Shown: positions 1 to 11,173 of the stretch, piece after piece
Position numbering within the stretch: position 1 is the stretch's first letter
Layout: the number at the start of each line of letters is the position of its first letter
Assembly (NCBI GenBank): GCA_021018815.1
Contig: JAITYX010000055.1
Span: 2,975,422 to 3,039,421 of the forward strand
DNA: 64,000 bases
Source of the DNA: Talinum fruticosum
Lineage: Eukaryota > Streptophyta > Magnoliopsida > Caryophyllales > Talinaceae
Direction of reading: 5' to 3'
The notes under the pieces: generated by a model
Told to the model about the DNA's origin: nothing
Database searches by the model: none
The model's input: only the letters and a program-made list of their open reading frames with translations
Made by a program: the position numbers and the translations under genes

Positions 1-1534
1 GTAAATCAGCAACTTGAGACTGACCAAAGGCAATGGGGACAAGCATGACGTATATATGCAAAACATCTTAAAATTAAATCCAAGGAAATGAACAAAAAAA
101 GATCCAAGAGAACTAATTACAGCTGATACCTTATTAGTTTTGTAAAGAATGCAACTGTTTCAATACAAACTCAAAATTACAAATTGGATATGAAATACAA
201 ACTGAAAATTATCCAACAATTCACCCCGAATATGAAAAATGGGTTTTACTGCTATAAGAGTCCGTCAGCTGGATAAAATCAACCCAGAAACTGATGCAGT
301 TAGGACAGGAAAAGATGAAGGTGACCAATTTATTTATGCCTGTTAAGCCTGAAGACTTAGAAGGGCACATGAAAAAAAAACAGAGAAAATATAAAAATAG
401 AAGATTATTTTTATTTCTATTGTAAAGATTCATTCGTTTATGATATGTATAGAAGAAAATGTTAAAAGAGAAGCCAAATAGGGTTGTGAAACCGTAAAAG
501 AAAAAATGATGGAAAAAATTACCTGACCCTGACAAAATTATCTTGATTCAAAGAATTATGTTCTCTGCTCCTGCAAAGATCAGTTCACCTGTTGAAGTCT
601 GCCTTATAATTTCACTGTTCAATGACTAGTTTTCTGAGAGAGAAAGGCCTCTTTTCTCAGCATTCTGAGGTTGAAGACGAAGTCCAAATGCTTTCAACCC
701 TTCATTCACAAGGACAATAATGCAACGGCTGCTAATATCATTCATTTCACAATTTTTCAACTCTCATCAGGAAAGCACGAGGAGATGTTTCTTTATGACT
801 ATTATTTAGTGAAGTTTCGAGGGTTGTCAGAACGTCAACCAGTATCATGCAAATTTACAAGTCTACTATCTTCAAATTTATTGGCAGAAATAACAACCTA
901 ATAATCTGTCATCTATGAATGTATAAAAAGTGGTAACAAAATCACTCTCAATTCTAAGCACTGAACTTGCTTTTGTTTATCTTCTTATTTTGTGAAAATG
1001 CATCAGCCTCTCGGCTTATAACGGCAACACTGCCTACATATGGATTCCCACATACCTGTTCATCAGGGTGGATCGACATTGAGTGTTATTGTTGTTGCTT
1101 TCAGAAAATATATTCATCTTATTTTGTAGTTGATATCACTGAACCAACATTAAGCGAAAAGGTCATGTTGCAACTAATCTCAAAATACATGAAAGGAAGC
1201 GATTCACATTTGCAATTAAGCTCCCCTTACGGAAGGGGTTTTCTGCTTTCAAGATCATTTCTGCCGATTGAGTTGATTCAAATGTAGCTTATTTTTAGTA
1301 TGCTAAGTGCTTGACGAGTTATAACGCAGAAAGGGAAAAAACAAACAACCAATGATAATGGAAAGCCAACAAAGGATGGTGCATTGGAATATCATTAAAA
1401 TCGGTAGTTCATACATTCTCTACCTCCACTCAATTAACAAATTACAGTTGTATCACAGCGATGCATTCAATATCCAAGTATTACAAGCAAAGCTAGAACT
1501 ATAGCATTACAGATTAGCGCTTAATTCTGACATA
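1..1534. other. No recognised gene; left window edge
   Basis: This stretch lies downstream of the minus-strand hydrolase gene and runs to the window edge. Short open frames exist on both strands (the longest about 105 codons) but none shows a family motif, and their composition is that of AT-rich intergenic DNA. Part of it may be the hydrolase 3' UTR or the tail of a neighbouring gene outside the window. I see no RNA gene or mobile-element terminus in it. Confidence 0.4.
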
Positions 1535-2854
1535 TTATTCACACACAAGTTCTTTTAAGATGGACTCAACTATGCTTTGATCAAAAAACATAAGATGTCC
1601 AAAATCAGGAATTTCATGATACTTAATCCATGGAAGCTTTTCTGAGATAAACCGATTCACCTCGAAAGGAATTATTCTGTCTTCATAGGCTTGCCAAAGG
1701 TGGACTGAACCCTTGTTGTCAGGGAAAGGGTTACTCAAGTCCGAGGGATCAAATTCCCATTTCCCATAACCAGCCATAAGATCTCGATCAAGAGATTCAT
1801 GACTACCTTGTTGGCGTATCTTCTCCTGAAACCAAGAGGGAGATTTTGAAAAATGGTGTATCCTCTGTTAAAAAAGGTGCTAATATCTTACTCCATCTCA
1901 TGGATAGAAGTAAACATGTGCAGTACCTGACCAACTGGTGGAATTTCTGACAACCTCTTTATGATCTCAAAATCTCTAGGGCTGAAGATCGAAGTGTTGC
2001 CAGATATGATACTCAGTGACGGGAACCACTTCTGAGTCATCCACCAATACACTAACCAAGGAGCATAATGTGCAACACGAAATACCCACTGGTCTCGCAC
2101 ACACAGCTTCCTGAAAGTCTTCTTGGATAACTTGGAGGGCAAACAAGGCCACCAGTAGTGGACAAATGGACAAACCAGGGCGACTCCTGCCAATCTGTTG
2201 ACAAGGTATAGAATAGGAGAATATGATGGAAAAAAACATACCAAAGGTTGTTTTATGTGTATAATTAGAAGTCAAGAGTATCATACCTTTGTGGAATGTA
2301 TTTTAAACAACTCCAAGCAGGGTAAGCTCCCATGGACATTCCAATCACATAAAACCTAGGACCAAGCTGCAACGCATCAGCAAGTTCTTCTATATCATAT
2401 GCTTCCCTTTTCACTGAACGTTTTGGATCGGGATCACTCTCACCATAGCCAGGTCTATCAAAGAAGAGCAAGTATATCTTTAGCTCCTCTACAAGTTCCT
2501 GAAAATTAATACATTTTTCAACTTTAGTACAGGTAAGTACATACAAACTCTTTGTTTCTTTGCTTGGGTCACATGCGGGATAAATTATGAATTTGATTCA
2601 TACCTGAGAGATTGGGAAGCTAACATCTTTGGAGCTGTCAAACCCATGAACGACAATTATCTTGTACTTGGCCTCTTCTTTGCTAACGCCTGACTCTCTA
2701 TATGCTAAATGCCTTCCATCTTTAAGCTTGATTCTTGGTGAAGTCACAGGTGGACCACCAGGAGAACCGCATATTTTTGGAGGGGTGGCTTGATCGCCTT
2801 ATAAACATAACCCACCAGAATCACAACCAATGCTAAGAATACTGGTCCAACCAT
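1535..2854 (-). CDS. Alpha/beta-hydrolase superfamily protein (4 coding exons)
   Basis: Coding exons, in transcript order, are 2854-2604, 2498-2287, 2194-1927 and 1825-1535, all with GT-AG borders, giving about 340 aa, the usual length for this plant family. A hydrophobic N-terminal segment (residues about 4-18) suggests a membrane anchor. It is followed by a Pro-rich KPP..KICGSPGGPP stretch typical of the family. The oxyanion-side HG motif (VVHGFDSS) is near residue 70, DRPGYGESDP near 98-107, and the nucleophile elbow GMSMG with Ser near 139. The acid is probably in YEDRIIPF and the His in PDFGHL near the C-terminus. The catalytic triad thus looks complete, but the substrate is unknown. Odd point: exon 1 needs one extra base near 2774-2785. 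The coding strand has CCCC where CCCCC would give the family reading PPPPK. Without it the frame closes after about 37 codons. I regard that as a sequence error. Confidence 0.85.
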
Positions 2855-3546
2855 TTCTGTAAGGAGAAGAACTATCACTGTACTATCATAAAGAGATCAA
2901 CAAGCTGATTTAAAAAAAAAAAAAGAAAAAAGAGTTCCAATGAAAATGAACTAGACACATCAAGCCGCCTCTATCTGGAAACAAATGCCCAGTTCTAAAG
3001 ATATGCAAAAAAAGCCTTGACAGGCAGGATTCACAAAGTTTAGCTTAAAATCGAGAAGAAAGCAGGCAAAACTAAAGCATTTATTGTCATGAGAATTTTC
3101 CAGTTAAGAGATCAATTGCTCAGAAAGATCATAATCACTTCTGAAATTTACATTACATGAAAGACAGCAAACTCCGTTCTCTGAGCTGAATAGGGAATAA
3201 TACGTTCATTGTCCCCTTGGATATTCATACCCAAAAAGAACAGCTGAAAAATCTGAAAACAGACTCACCTTAATTATACAAAAAGCGACTGGTCATAGTA
3301 CTTCTGCACTCGAAAACTAAAATCTAACCAGAAATAAGAGTGATAAGCATCTAGCCCCTCAAGCTAATCAATAACTGCTATATCAAGCCACTCTTCGCGG
3401 TCCCAATATAGTAACATTATCAATCACAAATGATGAATTTAAGAAAACCCTTTTCAAATTCTGCATAATTAACGTCAAGTTAGATTTACCCACTCCAGAT
3501 AACATCAGTTCTGGAATCAAATGATTGAGGAAAAAAGTGGACATAC

Positions 3547-3587
3547 CCTTTTGTTGAAGAAGGCCAAGTAAGCCCAGAAAGGGGATC
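3547..3587 (-). other. Probable 5' UTR exon of the hydrolase gene
   Basis: On the minus strand this 41-nt stretch is preceded by a pyrimidine-rich acceptor (CTCTTTCAG) and followed by a donor (GTATGT). A further donor (CCAG followed by GTACCA) ends an upstream segment at 3767. The next acceptor, TTACAG, sits one base before the hydrolase start codon context at 2854. The arrangement fits a 5' UTR interrupted by introns. It is inferred only from splice signals. Confidence 0.35.
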
Positions 3588-3766
3588 CTGAAAGAGGAGC
3601 AGTAGCAGCAGTTAATGCCCAGATACTTCGCCGATTGCCTCTTTATTTGCCACTTCTTGGTGGGCTTATAGTGGTAGATGCACAAATTTAAGAAAGATTG
3701 GAATCATAGAATTACATTACATTTTACCACACTTATCTTTTTTTTTTTTTTTTTCCTTTTTGGTAC

Positions 3767-3840
3767 CTGGATCTGGGTCATGACTCGTTGCAGGAGAGTG
3801 GAGATAAACTGCCAAAGATACTGGAAAAAAAGGTGTCAGA
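3767..3840 (-). other. Probable first 5' UTR exon of the hydrolase gene
   Basis: This minus-strand segment ends in a good donor (CAG followed by GTACC) at 3767 and contains no coding-like frame. Its 5' limit is not visible and 3840 is only approximate. Just upstream, at about 3959-3980, lies a TAG trinucleotide run. It is interpreted as the transcription start region of the hydrolase gene. Confidence 0.25.
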
Positions 3841-3869
3841 ATTGATTTGGACGACGAAAGTGACAGTGT

Positions 3870-4822
3870 CTTCAATAGAATCGAATGGTTTTTTGGGGTT
3901 CTGTTTTGTTTTTCATTAATTTTTCATGGTTCGAGGCAGAGGTAAACATTGCCATAGATAGTAGTAGTAGTAGTAGTAGTAAGGTGGTCGACAGTAAATT
4001 TTTTTAGGTAAATGAGTTACATATAATATTATAATATAATAAAAATAAAAATATTAAATTTAAAATTTAATGGGGTATAAAGTAATTAGGATCATTAAGG
4101 AGTGATGACTTGGTTATAAATTGTGATAATTATTTGAAAATTAAAATGATACATATTTTTTATATAATGGTAAATATAAGCTCATTTAAGATCTTATATC
4201 TTTGGGTATATCTTAGGTGAGGGAAGACATGAGAGAAAAAGGGGAAATATAAGATCGAAAATTGTCTCTAATACCTCTTATGAAATTTAAACTCACACTT
4301 TCTTATTGAAAGGTGAGTTTTTTCCCATTATATAACCCCTTTGATAGTTAAAAATTGAAATGAATATGTCATGCATTATAAATCAAGAAAAAAACTATAA
4401 TTTTGATTAGTATTAAGGACAATAATATCATCTGCATAATTCTTGTTCTCAATTATAACATATATGTGTAACCTTTCAATCATTTTCATAAAAAAACCCT
4501 CATCATTAATTAAATTATACTATATATTGTCTATTATAGTGCCTTTTACATTTGTTAATGTAACTAATAGTTCCCCAACTCAATACTTAAATTAATTGTA
4601 AATGTCAATAATATAACAATTTTAGATCAAATAATGCATTAATTTCGACTTCTACATTCCATTCTTTCATTTCCCTACGCCCATTATTTTGTTTTTTCTG
4701 CAGAAGGGTAAATGAGCATTGCCCCTACTGCGCACTATCTCAGACCATCCCAACAAGAGGTTGATCAGGCTTGGAGGGAGGGGGATTCAGGTCAAGCCTG
4801 TCATGGCTCAAACCAAGGTCAG
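3870..4822. other. Intergenic, AT-rich; TAG microsatellite
   Basis: The stretch contains a short (TAG)n run at about 3959-3980 and then about 800 bases of low-complexity AT-rich DNA. No open frame, RNA gene or element end was recognised before the hAT element at 4831. Confidence 0.4.
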
Positions 4823-5515
4823 GTTGTATTTAGAGTTGGAAAAATCTGACACGACACGATTACCGACCCGAATCCGACACGAAGTTAGGCGGGTTTGAGT
4901 ACAAATTTTTAACACGTTTATGTAAATGGGTTGACACGAACAAACTGTTTAAATAAATGTGTTAGGTTAAAGTTGAGAATCTTGATACGAAAAAATACCT
5001 ACTTAATACGATTAATTAATTAAGTTAAATAGGTCGACCTTTTTACCATTTACCGTTTATCGATTATTTGTTTAGTATTGATTTTTCAGGGTAACTAAAA
5101 TTTTAATTTTAAAAATTAGGCAGAATTGAAATTTTGGGCTCGTTTTCAATGTGACAATTTAAAGTTGGTTGTAATTTGAACTTATACTTATTTAGTTGGT
5201 TTGTAATATGCTAATGTCTGTACGATTTTTTTTTAAACTACAATGCTTAATGCTTGAATAGGAAACAAGTTTGGAAATGTGTTATTTTTGTTCCGATATT
5301 TTTTTCATTGAATTTTGTTAAATTTATATTTTCATCAACTTAGTTAAATAGGTCGAGTTCAGGTCAATCCGTTTAGTTGATAAACGGGTTAGGTCGATGA
5401 TTTTAGACCCGATTATTAAATAGGTCGGGTTCAAGTTTGGTTGTTTCAACCCATTTAAGTTCGACACGAACACGAACCCACCCGACCCGACCTATTGCCC
5501 AACTCTAGTTGTATT
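4823..5515. mobile_element. Non-autonomous hAT-type element with perfect 8-bp target duplication
   Basis: The element spans 4831-5507 (677 bp). Its left end begins TAGAGTTGG and its right end finishes CCAACTCTA, the exact inverse. Both subterminal regions are rich in ACCCGAC/GTCGGGT motifs facing in opposite directions. The 8 bases before it (GTTGTATT, 4823-4830) are repeated exactly after it (5508-5515). An 8-bp target duplication plus short TA-starting inverted ends is the signature of the hAT superfamily. No transposase frame is inside, so it is a MITE-like derivative moved by an enzyme encoded elsewhere. Confidence 0.85.
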
Positions 5516-6097
5516 GTCACAAATGTGCTTAAACACTAACAAATAAGCGGCCACCGGGAGTCGATCTCAGGTCTTCTCAATGAAAGCAATGCACAATATC
5601 ATTATGATCTACTACTTGCCTGCCCCACTTCTGTTAATTTTTTTGGATTGTCCAATATGAATTTTGCGACTCCTCCAATCACATTGCTGCCACGGGATCC
5701 ATACCGTCATCATTGCTCCGGCCACAAGTGCGAACAATGAACACAAATCCCACATGGGCAAAGAAAAAAAGAACATTTTTTTTCTTTGGAAGCCAAGAGC
5801 GGGGAAAGACTGAAGAAAGGGAGAAATAAAAGCCAAGAAGAATTTATGTCAAAAATTCTACGCAGAGTAATAATTGTCGCACTCATATATACATACACTC
5901 CTGTCAAGAGAGGCTTGAATATTCTAGCTGGCTCCAAGAACATCCAATCATCTATGATCCTTATCAAGAATGGATGGAGCCCTAACCCTTCGTTATCAGT
6001 GTGACTCAAGCCTGAACAGATTATAATGCATAGTAAAGTAAGTAACTACATATCATCATGAGTTTTGAGTTCAATCTACATTGACTCAAAAACATAT
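5516..6097. other. Intergenic, no gene recognised
   Basis: Overlapping short frames on both strands around 5612-6009 share no family motif and look like chance. A TCGATCTCAGGTCTTC stretch near 5560 resembles decayed repeat or tRNA-related sequence but cannot be assigned. Confidence 0.35.
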
Positions 6098-6169
6098 CGC
6101 CGTTGCCGGGGATCGAACCCGGGTCGCCCGCGTGACAGGCGGGAATACTCACCACTATACTACAACGAC
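6098..6169 (-). tRNA. tRNA-Asp (GTC)
   Basis: This 72-nt cloverleaf on the minus strand has a seven-base acceptor stem GTCGTTG pairing with CAACGGC and discriminator G. The D arm contains TAGTGGT, the anticodon loop CTGTCAC carries GTC (anticodon at 6134-6136), and the T loop is TTCGATC. All stems pair. A run of five T on the transcribed strand follows closely (complement at about 6087-6091) and would stop RNA polymerase III. No intron is present and CCA is not encoded, as expected for a nuclear gene. Confidence 0.97.
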
Positions 6170-6483
6170 TACGCTGATCACATTTGCCGTTGCAAAGTTA
6201 TTAATTGTCTGATTTCTGGGTAGAGAAAAAAAGTTCAGATGCATTGTGTTTAGAGATGTACCAATAAATTTTTCTCCTTCTCATCAAAAAAATAAATGAA
6301 TAATTCTTTCACCTTGTATTTTTTTAAGCCTAAAACTTAATTAGATATTAATATTTAAGTTTTACGCACGCATACTACTTGCTAGCTATGTTAAAAAGAT
6401 AAAACATAAATTTTCAGATTTTATGTATACGATTATAGACACCTCTTTAGAAAACTCACACCTTCAATGTTTTCTTATATGCA

Positions 6484-6760
6484 TCAACTACAGCCTTGTA
6501 GTTGATACTTAATATGCCACCAAAAGTGTCTTTTGAGCATTCTATTGACAAGCCCACAAGAAAAAAGATCACCCATCCACTCCCACCTTTTGAGGAAACT
6601 GAGCTCATAGAATTTCAAGAAACATATTATTAGGCATTTCATCGAACACCTGATGACCATCCCGATTTTCCCCATCTCCAAGCATAGCCTATCCAATGCA
6701 ATCCACGAAAGAGCCCGACTTGCAACAAGACCTATATTATGGACCCGGGACTATGAACTC
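6484..6760 (-). pseudogene. Possible decayed PPR-protein fragment
   Basis: Translated on the minus strand in shifting frames, the stretch contains HQVFDEMP, a hallmark of plant pentatricopeptide repeats. It is followed by segments that resemble the rest of a repeat (WMGD, RMLK) but are split by stops and frame changes. The longest open piece is 70 codons. PPR proteins edit or process organellar RNA; nothing functional could come from this copy. The match rests on one short motif, so the call is weak. Confidence 0.25.
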
Positions 6761-7630
6761 ATAGACATGGTGTAGTTTAAGGGAGGGAATCTTGTCTTCC
6801 AAATCCTGTTACTCTTGCCTTTTGAAGGGCACTCTCAACTGAGAACAACTTTTGACACTAATGTACACACCATTGGGGCACTAACCAACAGAAAATCTCT
6901 TCATATAGATGAAGGAATGGGGGTCTGAAATTGAAGGAAAAAACAGGTGAATTTCAGTCACTAGGATAAGAGGAAAAGGAACAAATGGCCACAATTTTTA
7001 TCCAAATGATTATACAAACATTTTGTAGAAATTAAAGGTACCTTCACTTCTAAACTTCATAATAATATTTTAAAGTTCTCCATTTACGAATTTTAGAAAT
7101 TCTCCAACTAATGTTCTTCACTGTTTAATACAGTAAAACCGCGTCTGATCTTCCCTGCTTTTAAACTTAATAAAATATAATGTGTTATTAATTTTTTTTT
7201 TTAAGGGAGTTCATTTTAAAAAATTTTGAAATTTTCCCGCACAAAACATTTTTCAAGACCACTAGTTCAAATATTAATTTACCGAACACTGACATTTAAT
7301 TCAATAACGTTTTTACTTAAATTAAAACATTAAACATTAATAGAAACGTTGTTGTCGAACATAGCGTATATCTTTGTCAAATCATGTAAAGCTATCGGCA
7401 AATAAGATGACTCATAGATTAGCAAGGGAGGCAAGGTATGTAGATGATTTCAGGCTTAAATTGAGGATTAACAGTAGCCAGTAGTTTAAGCTAGCAATGA
7501 AGTGTGAAATGTGGAATATTTAAAAGCTGTTGGTAAAAAACAATACAAGGCTACCATCAGGAACTGAGAGAGAACTTTCTGAACTGTTTGGTTATAGTAA
7601 ACAGAAAGCATACTACAGTATCCTACTGTC

Positions 7631-7780
7631 AGTGGGGGCTCACATAGTGTACATGGTGGATATGCCAACAATGGAGGTTCAGGTAGCAGAGTAATTTTGA
7701 GGGATAAAGACTCTCTCTCACTTGATGATCGATTTAAGAAAATGGCCAACGCAAGGGCACTTAAAGTTAAAGATCCATGA
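7631..7780 (+). other. Coding-like C-terminal tail, unidentified
   Basis: One plus-strand frame reads a Gly/Ser-rich stretch (GGYANNGGSGSR) and then SLSLDDRFKKMANARALK before a stop at 7778-7780. A plausible acceptor, CTACTGTCAG, directly precedes it. Frames on the other strand are longer but less protein-like. It could be the last exon of an undetected gene or a relic of a retrotransposed copy. I do not recognise the family. Confidence 0.2.
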
Positions 7781-8040
7781 ATCCCTTGTATTTTTAGGCC
7801 TCCCTTTGCTTAATATGTAGGTGTCTTTCCACAAGTGTTAATCGAATGGTGGGGCTGTTTTGATGCATGGTTGTCCAAATGCAAATCTCATGCTTCTTTT
7901 GTTCACCATTTACTTTTTGTTGGGTTTAAGTGTATAAAAACGAAAATTAAGAATGGCGAAAGAAAAATTAGATTTTTACTATTTCATAATTGATATATAA
8001 AATAAAATTTTCCCACCCTTTTTGTATGTGTTTCTCTAGC

Positions 8041-8215
8041 AATATTTAATCTCGTTGGTCTAGACACATATATTTGTTGAGACAGAACAAGCAATCTTTA
8101 ATCTCGTTAATAGCCACATATACATTTGAGTGTGATAGAACAAAACAAGTACCCGCTAACAATCCTTAATCTCATTAGTAGTGGCACATCTACCTGGTGG
8201 GTCAAAAAAGTACCC
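8041..8215. repeat. Degenerate local repeat, three copies of about 55-68 bp
   Basis: Three successive copies share the core TTTAATCTCGTT (third copy CTTAATCTCATTAGTAG), followed by CACATATA or CACATCTA and then AGAACAA or an AAAAGTACCC-type ending. The copies differ by substitutions and small indels, so the duplication is old. No coding capacity is seen. Confidence 0.5.
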
Positions 8216-11173
8216 ACATCACATCCCTTTAGGCCTCACATAGCTAGTTATCCTTGAACTCCAAGGAATAGAAAAACCTTAGGCTACAAAGACTTCATAT
8301 TGTGGCTCCTCCTTGCTCAAACCACCAATATCATCGCCACTAGGATCCACAAAACCCATCACCACTTGCTTCCTCCTTCCTTCATGTCTTCCCCTTGGAT
8401 CACCTTAGAAACTCTTCCAGTTGCATTTAGTGCATGCACTTCCCCTATAGGTTTATACAAGCCTCCAGACATCGTTCACACGCCACCTTCTTAAAAAACT
8501 ACTGGTAGCCCTTCGAATCAAGTGTCCCAAGGACATCAGATTTCTTCTTAGAGCTGGCGCATATCTAACCTAAATTATGTGTCCGCATGTCTCCATCAAA
8601 CATGCGAAATCGGATTGTTCCCACCCCAGTAATCTGACATGCACAATGCTAGAGTTATTAAAAGTAAAACAAGTCCCACATTGACAAATTAAAAGACCTT
8701 AAACATATTTAAGCTTATCTTTAACTAAGATCTCATAATTAGGGTGGAGGAGGAGTTGTATGATAATTGCCTTCAATAGACTCCTACGAATAAATAAATC
8801 TCATTTGTCAACAGAAAAAGTCAGAGGATATTAAATTTGCCGTCAATTATTCCTTTCATTCATAAACAAAATTATTAATTTAACTCTTATTTAGGGAATC
8901 ATTCTTTCACATATCTAACAGGAATAAATCGAAAATAGTTCCCACTTATTATTATTTTTAATTCAAGATATCACTAACTTTTCTGCTCACTTTAGAAAAC
9001 AAAATAAAAAAATAAAACGTAAATTAAAGTTACTAATGCATATACATTAACAATATTTTTAAGTATACTAACAAAATACGTACAAAATTTTTACCAATAT
9101 GACGTGACATAATTAGTTGAAAGACATTACCTTAAAAATAGAAAATTTCAATTAAAGATTAAAATGAATCAATCCAAATATATCGATGTAATTTTAGTAT
9201 ATTTGTGTTAATAAAAATAGAATTATTATGTATATATTAGTTTAATAAAATTATTAACTCTTTAGTAAACTTTTTTAATTGAGAATATCATAGACATAAT
9301 TTTCTGACAAGATATTTTTTTTTTATTGTACTTAAAAGAAGAAAATTGTCAAATTTAAACTTGTAGCAAATTTGTTCATCTCTCATGTACTTGAGATTTT
9401 TGCAAGTACTTAAAAGGTTCACAAATCATAGTGGAGATGCTAAACAATTACAAAAAGTTTTAGGAAAAAAAAATGAACGTCAAGCTGATTGTTTAAAATT
9501 AAGTGGATAATTCAAAACTTTTATTCTTAAGAGTATATTTTCATGTGATTTAACAATGATACGTATTTAGTTAATTGTGTTTTATTTATTAATTGGTTCT
9601 TTATACTTTGCCTTTTAATATTTATATTGAGTTTTACTCATTTAATAATCGGAAAAAAAGGCTCAAGAATCATTTTCATATGTAGTTCGAAATTGAACTT
9701 TAAATTGTACTCTTCCTCTTTGTTCGAAGTAATTTTACTCATAACTAATCATGCATGTAGCACCATGTTTCAACCATTTTTTACCATAATTTTCATATAT
9801 TCGCAAACATTGTATGCCCCATAACCATTATAAAACTGACAGTAACAGTACTTCATTTATAAATTAATATATGTATCATAAATCGAATATAGACCTCATT
9901 ATAGGATCGGGATCCTCCCAATTTTTTAACTCACATATTAAATTTAAATTCAAATCCACATCGAAAAACCCACCATTAGGTAAAATGTTAGGGATAGGGG
10001 AGTTTGATATATCAATTTTATCCTTTAAATTTTGCTAAAAAATTATGGAGAGAGGGATTCTGGTATACCTTAAATTTAAAAACTATTAATTTTTTGGTAC
10101 TTTACAGAAAGAAAGTAGAGAAAGTTTAGAGATAAATTTATTTTAGTTCACTATATTTTATGATGTATGTGTCTTACATTAAGACACTTTTAAATATCTT
10201 GTCTTAATCTGTATATGATCTAATAAAATTACTACTTTTTACGGTTGTGATTATATACCGACAAGTATCAAATAATGATACCTTAATTATATCAACACTA
10301 GCCATAAGATGTGTTATACACGTAATTTTATAAATATAAATAAGTTGTAATATAATTCTATAATTTAATCATATTATTTTTTAATTTATTACATAAATAA
10401 AATTTAGAGAAGATATTTAAAATGTGTATCCATCAAGAAACACGTATCATTTTCGTAAAAAAATAAATTAATGACATATCTTGGGAACCAAACAGAATTA
10501 CCAATCGGACGACAAACTTTGGTCACTTTTCACAACCACGCACCTTTCTTGGAACGAAATGCATGCTGATTTTTTCCCTTAATGATAAAAACTTAGGTCA
10601 CATCAATTATAAAAGAGCTATCTAAGTCGTTGTATGACCTTCAAATATTATTTTTTTTTAAAAAAGCTCGGGCTAGACTATGCCTAGTCTTATGAGATCG
10701 ATTAAAGTAAAAAGATTGCTCGAAATATTTCGTTGTAAGGGGCAAAAATATTTATATCTTTGTTCTATTATTATTCAGTCCAAATATTACATTATTTATA
10801 TCCTTACTTATTTAGTTTTTGACTTGTAAAATAATATATTTTTAAAAATATTATACTATTAGTTAATTAGAGATGAAATATTATTTAGTATCCGAACTTC
10901 TGGTAGGGCCATGGTACCCATGTAAATATGTATAGTGTGGATGGAGGGGCCAGAATTTTCCTTAACCGCACAAAATGTTGAATATTACAGTCTCTATACG
11001 GTGAATTCAATATGCCATTTTCGTGGAAGATTGATTGCATATTTTCTGCATGGGAATTGAAAAGAACCTGCGCTGAAGAGTTTTTTGACATATATTTGTA
11101 CTTATATAACTTCACATTCCTACACTGTGATCACCAACACTCTAAAAGCACTTACAACCAAGCTCTAGCTTTT

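Larger units (their letters stand above)
6170..11173. other. Long intergenic region with decayed fragments and local repeats
   Basis: About 5 kb without an intact gene. Within it are a possible decayed PPR fragment near 6500-6750, a coding-like plus-strand tail at 7631-7780 and a degenerate triple repeat at about 8041-8215 (each listed separately). The remainder is AT-rich, especially 8800-10900, with only short chance frames. Confidence 0.4.
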
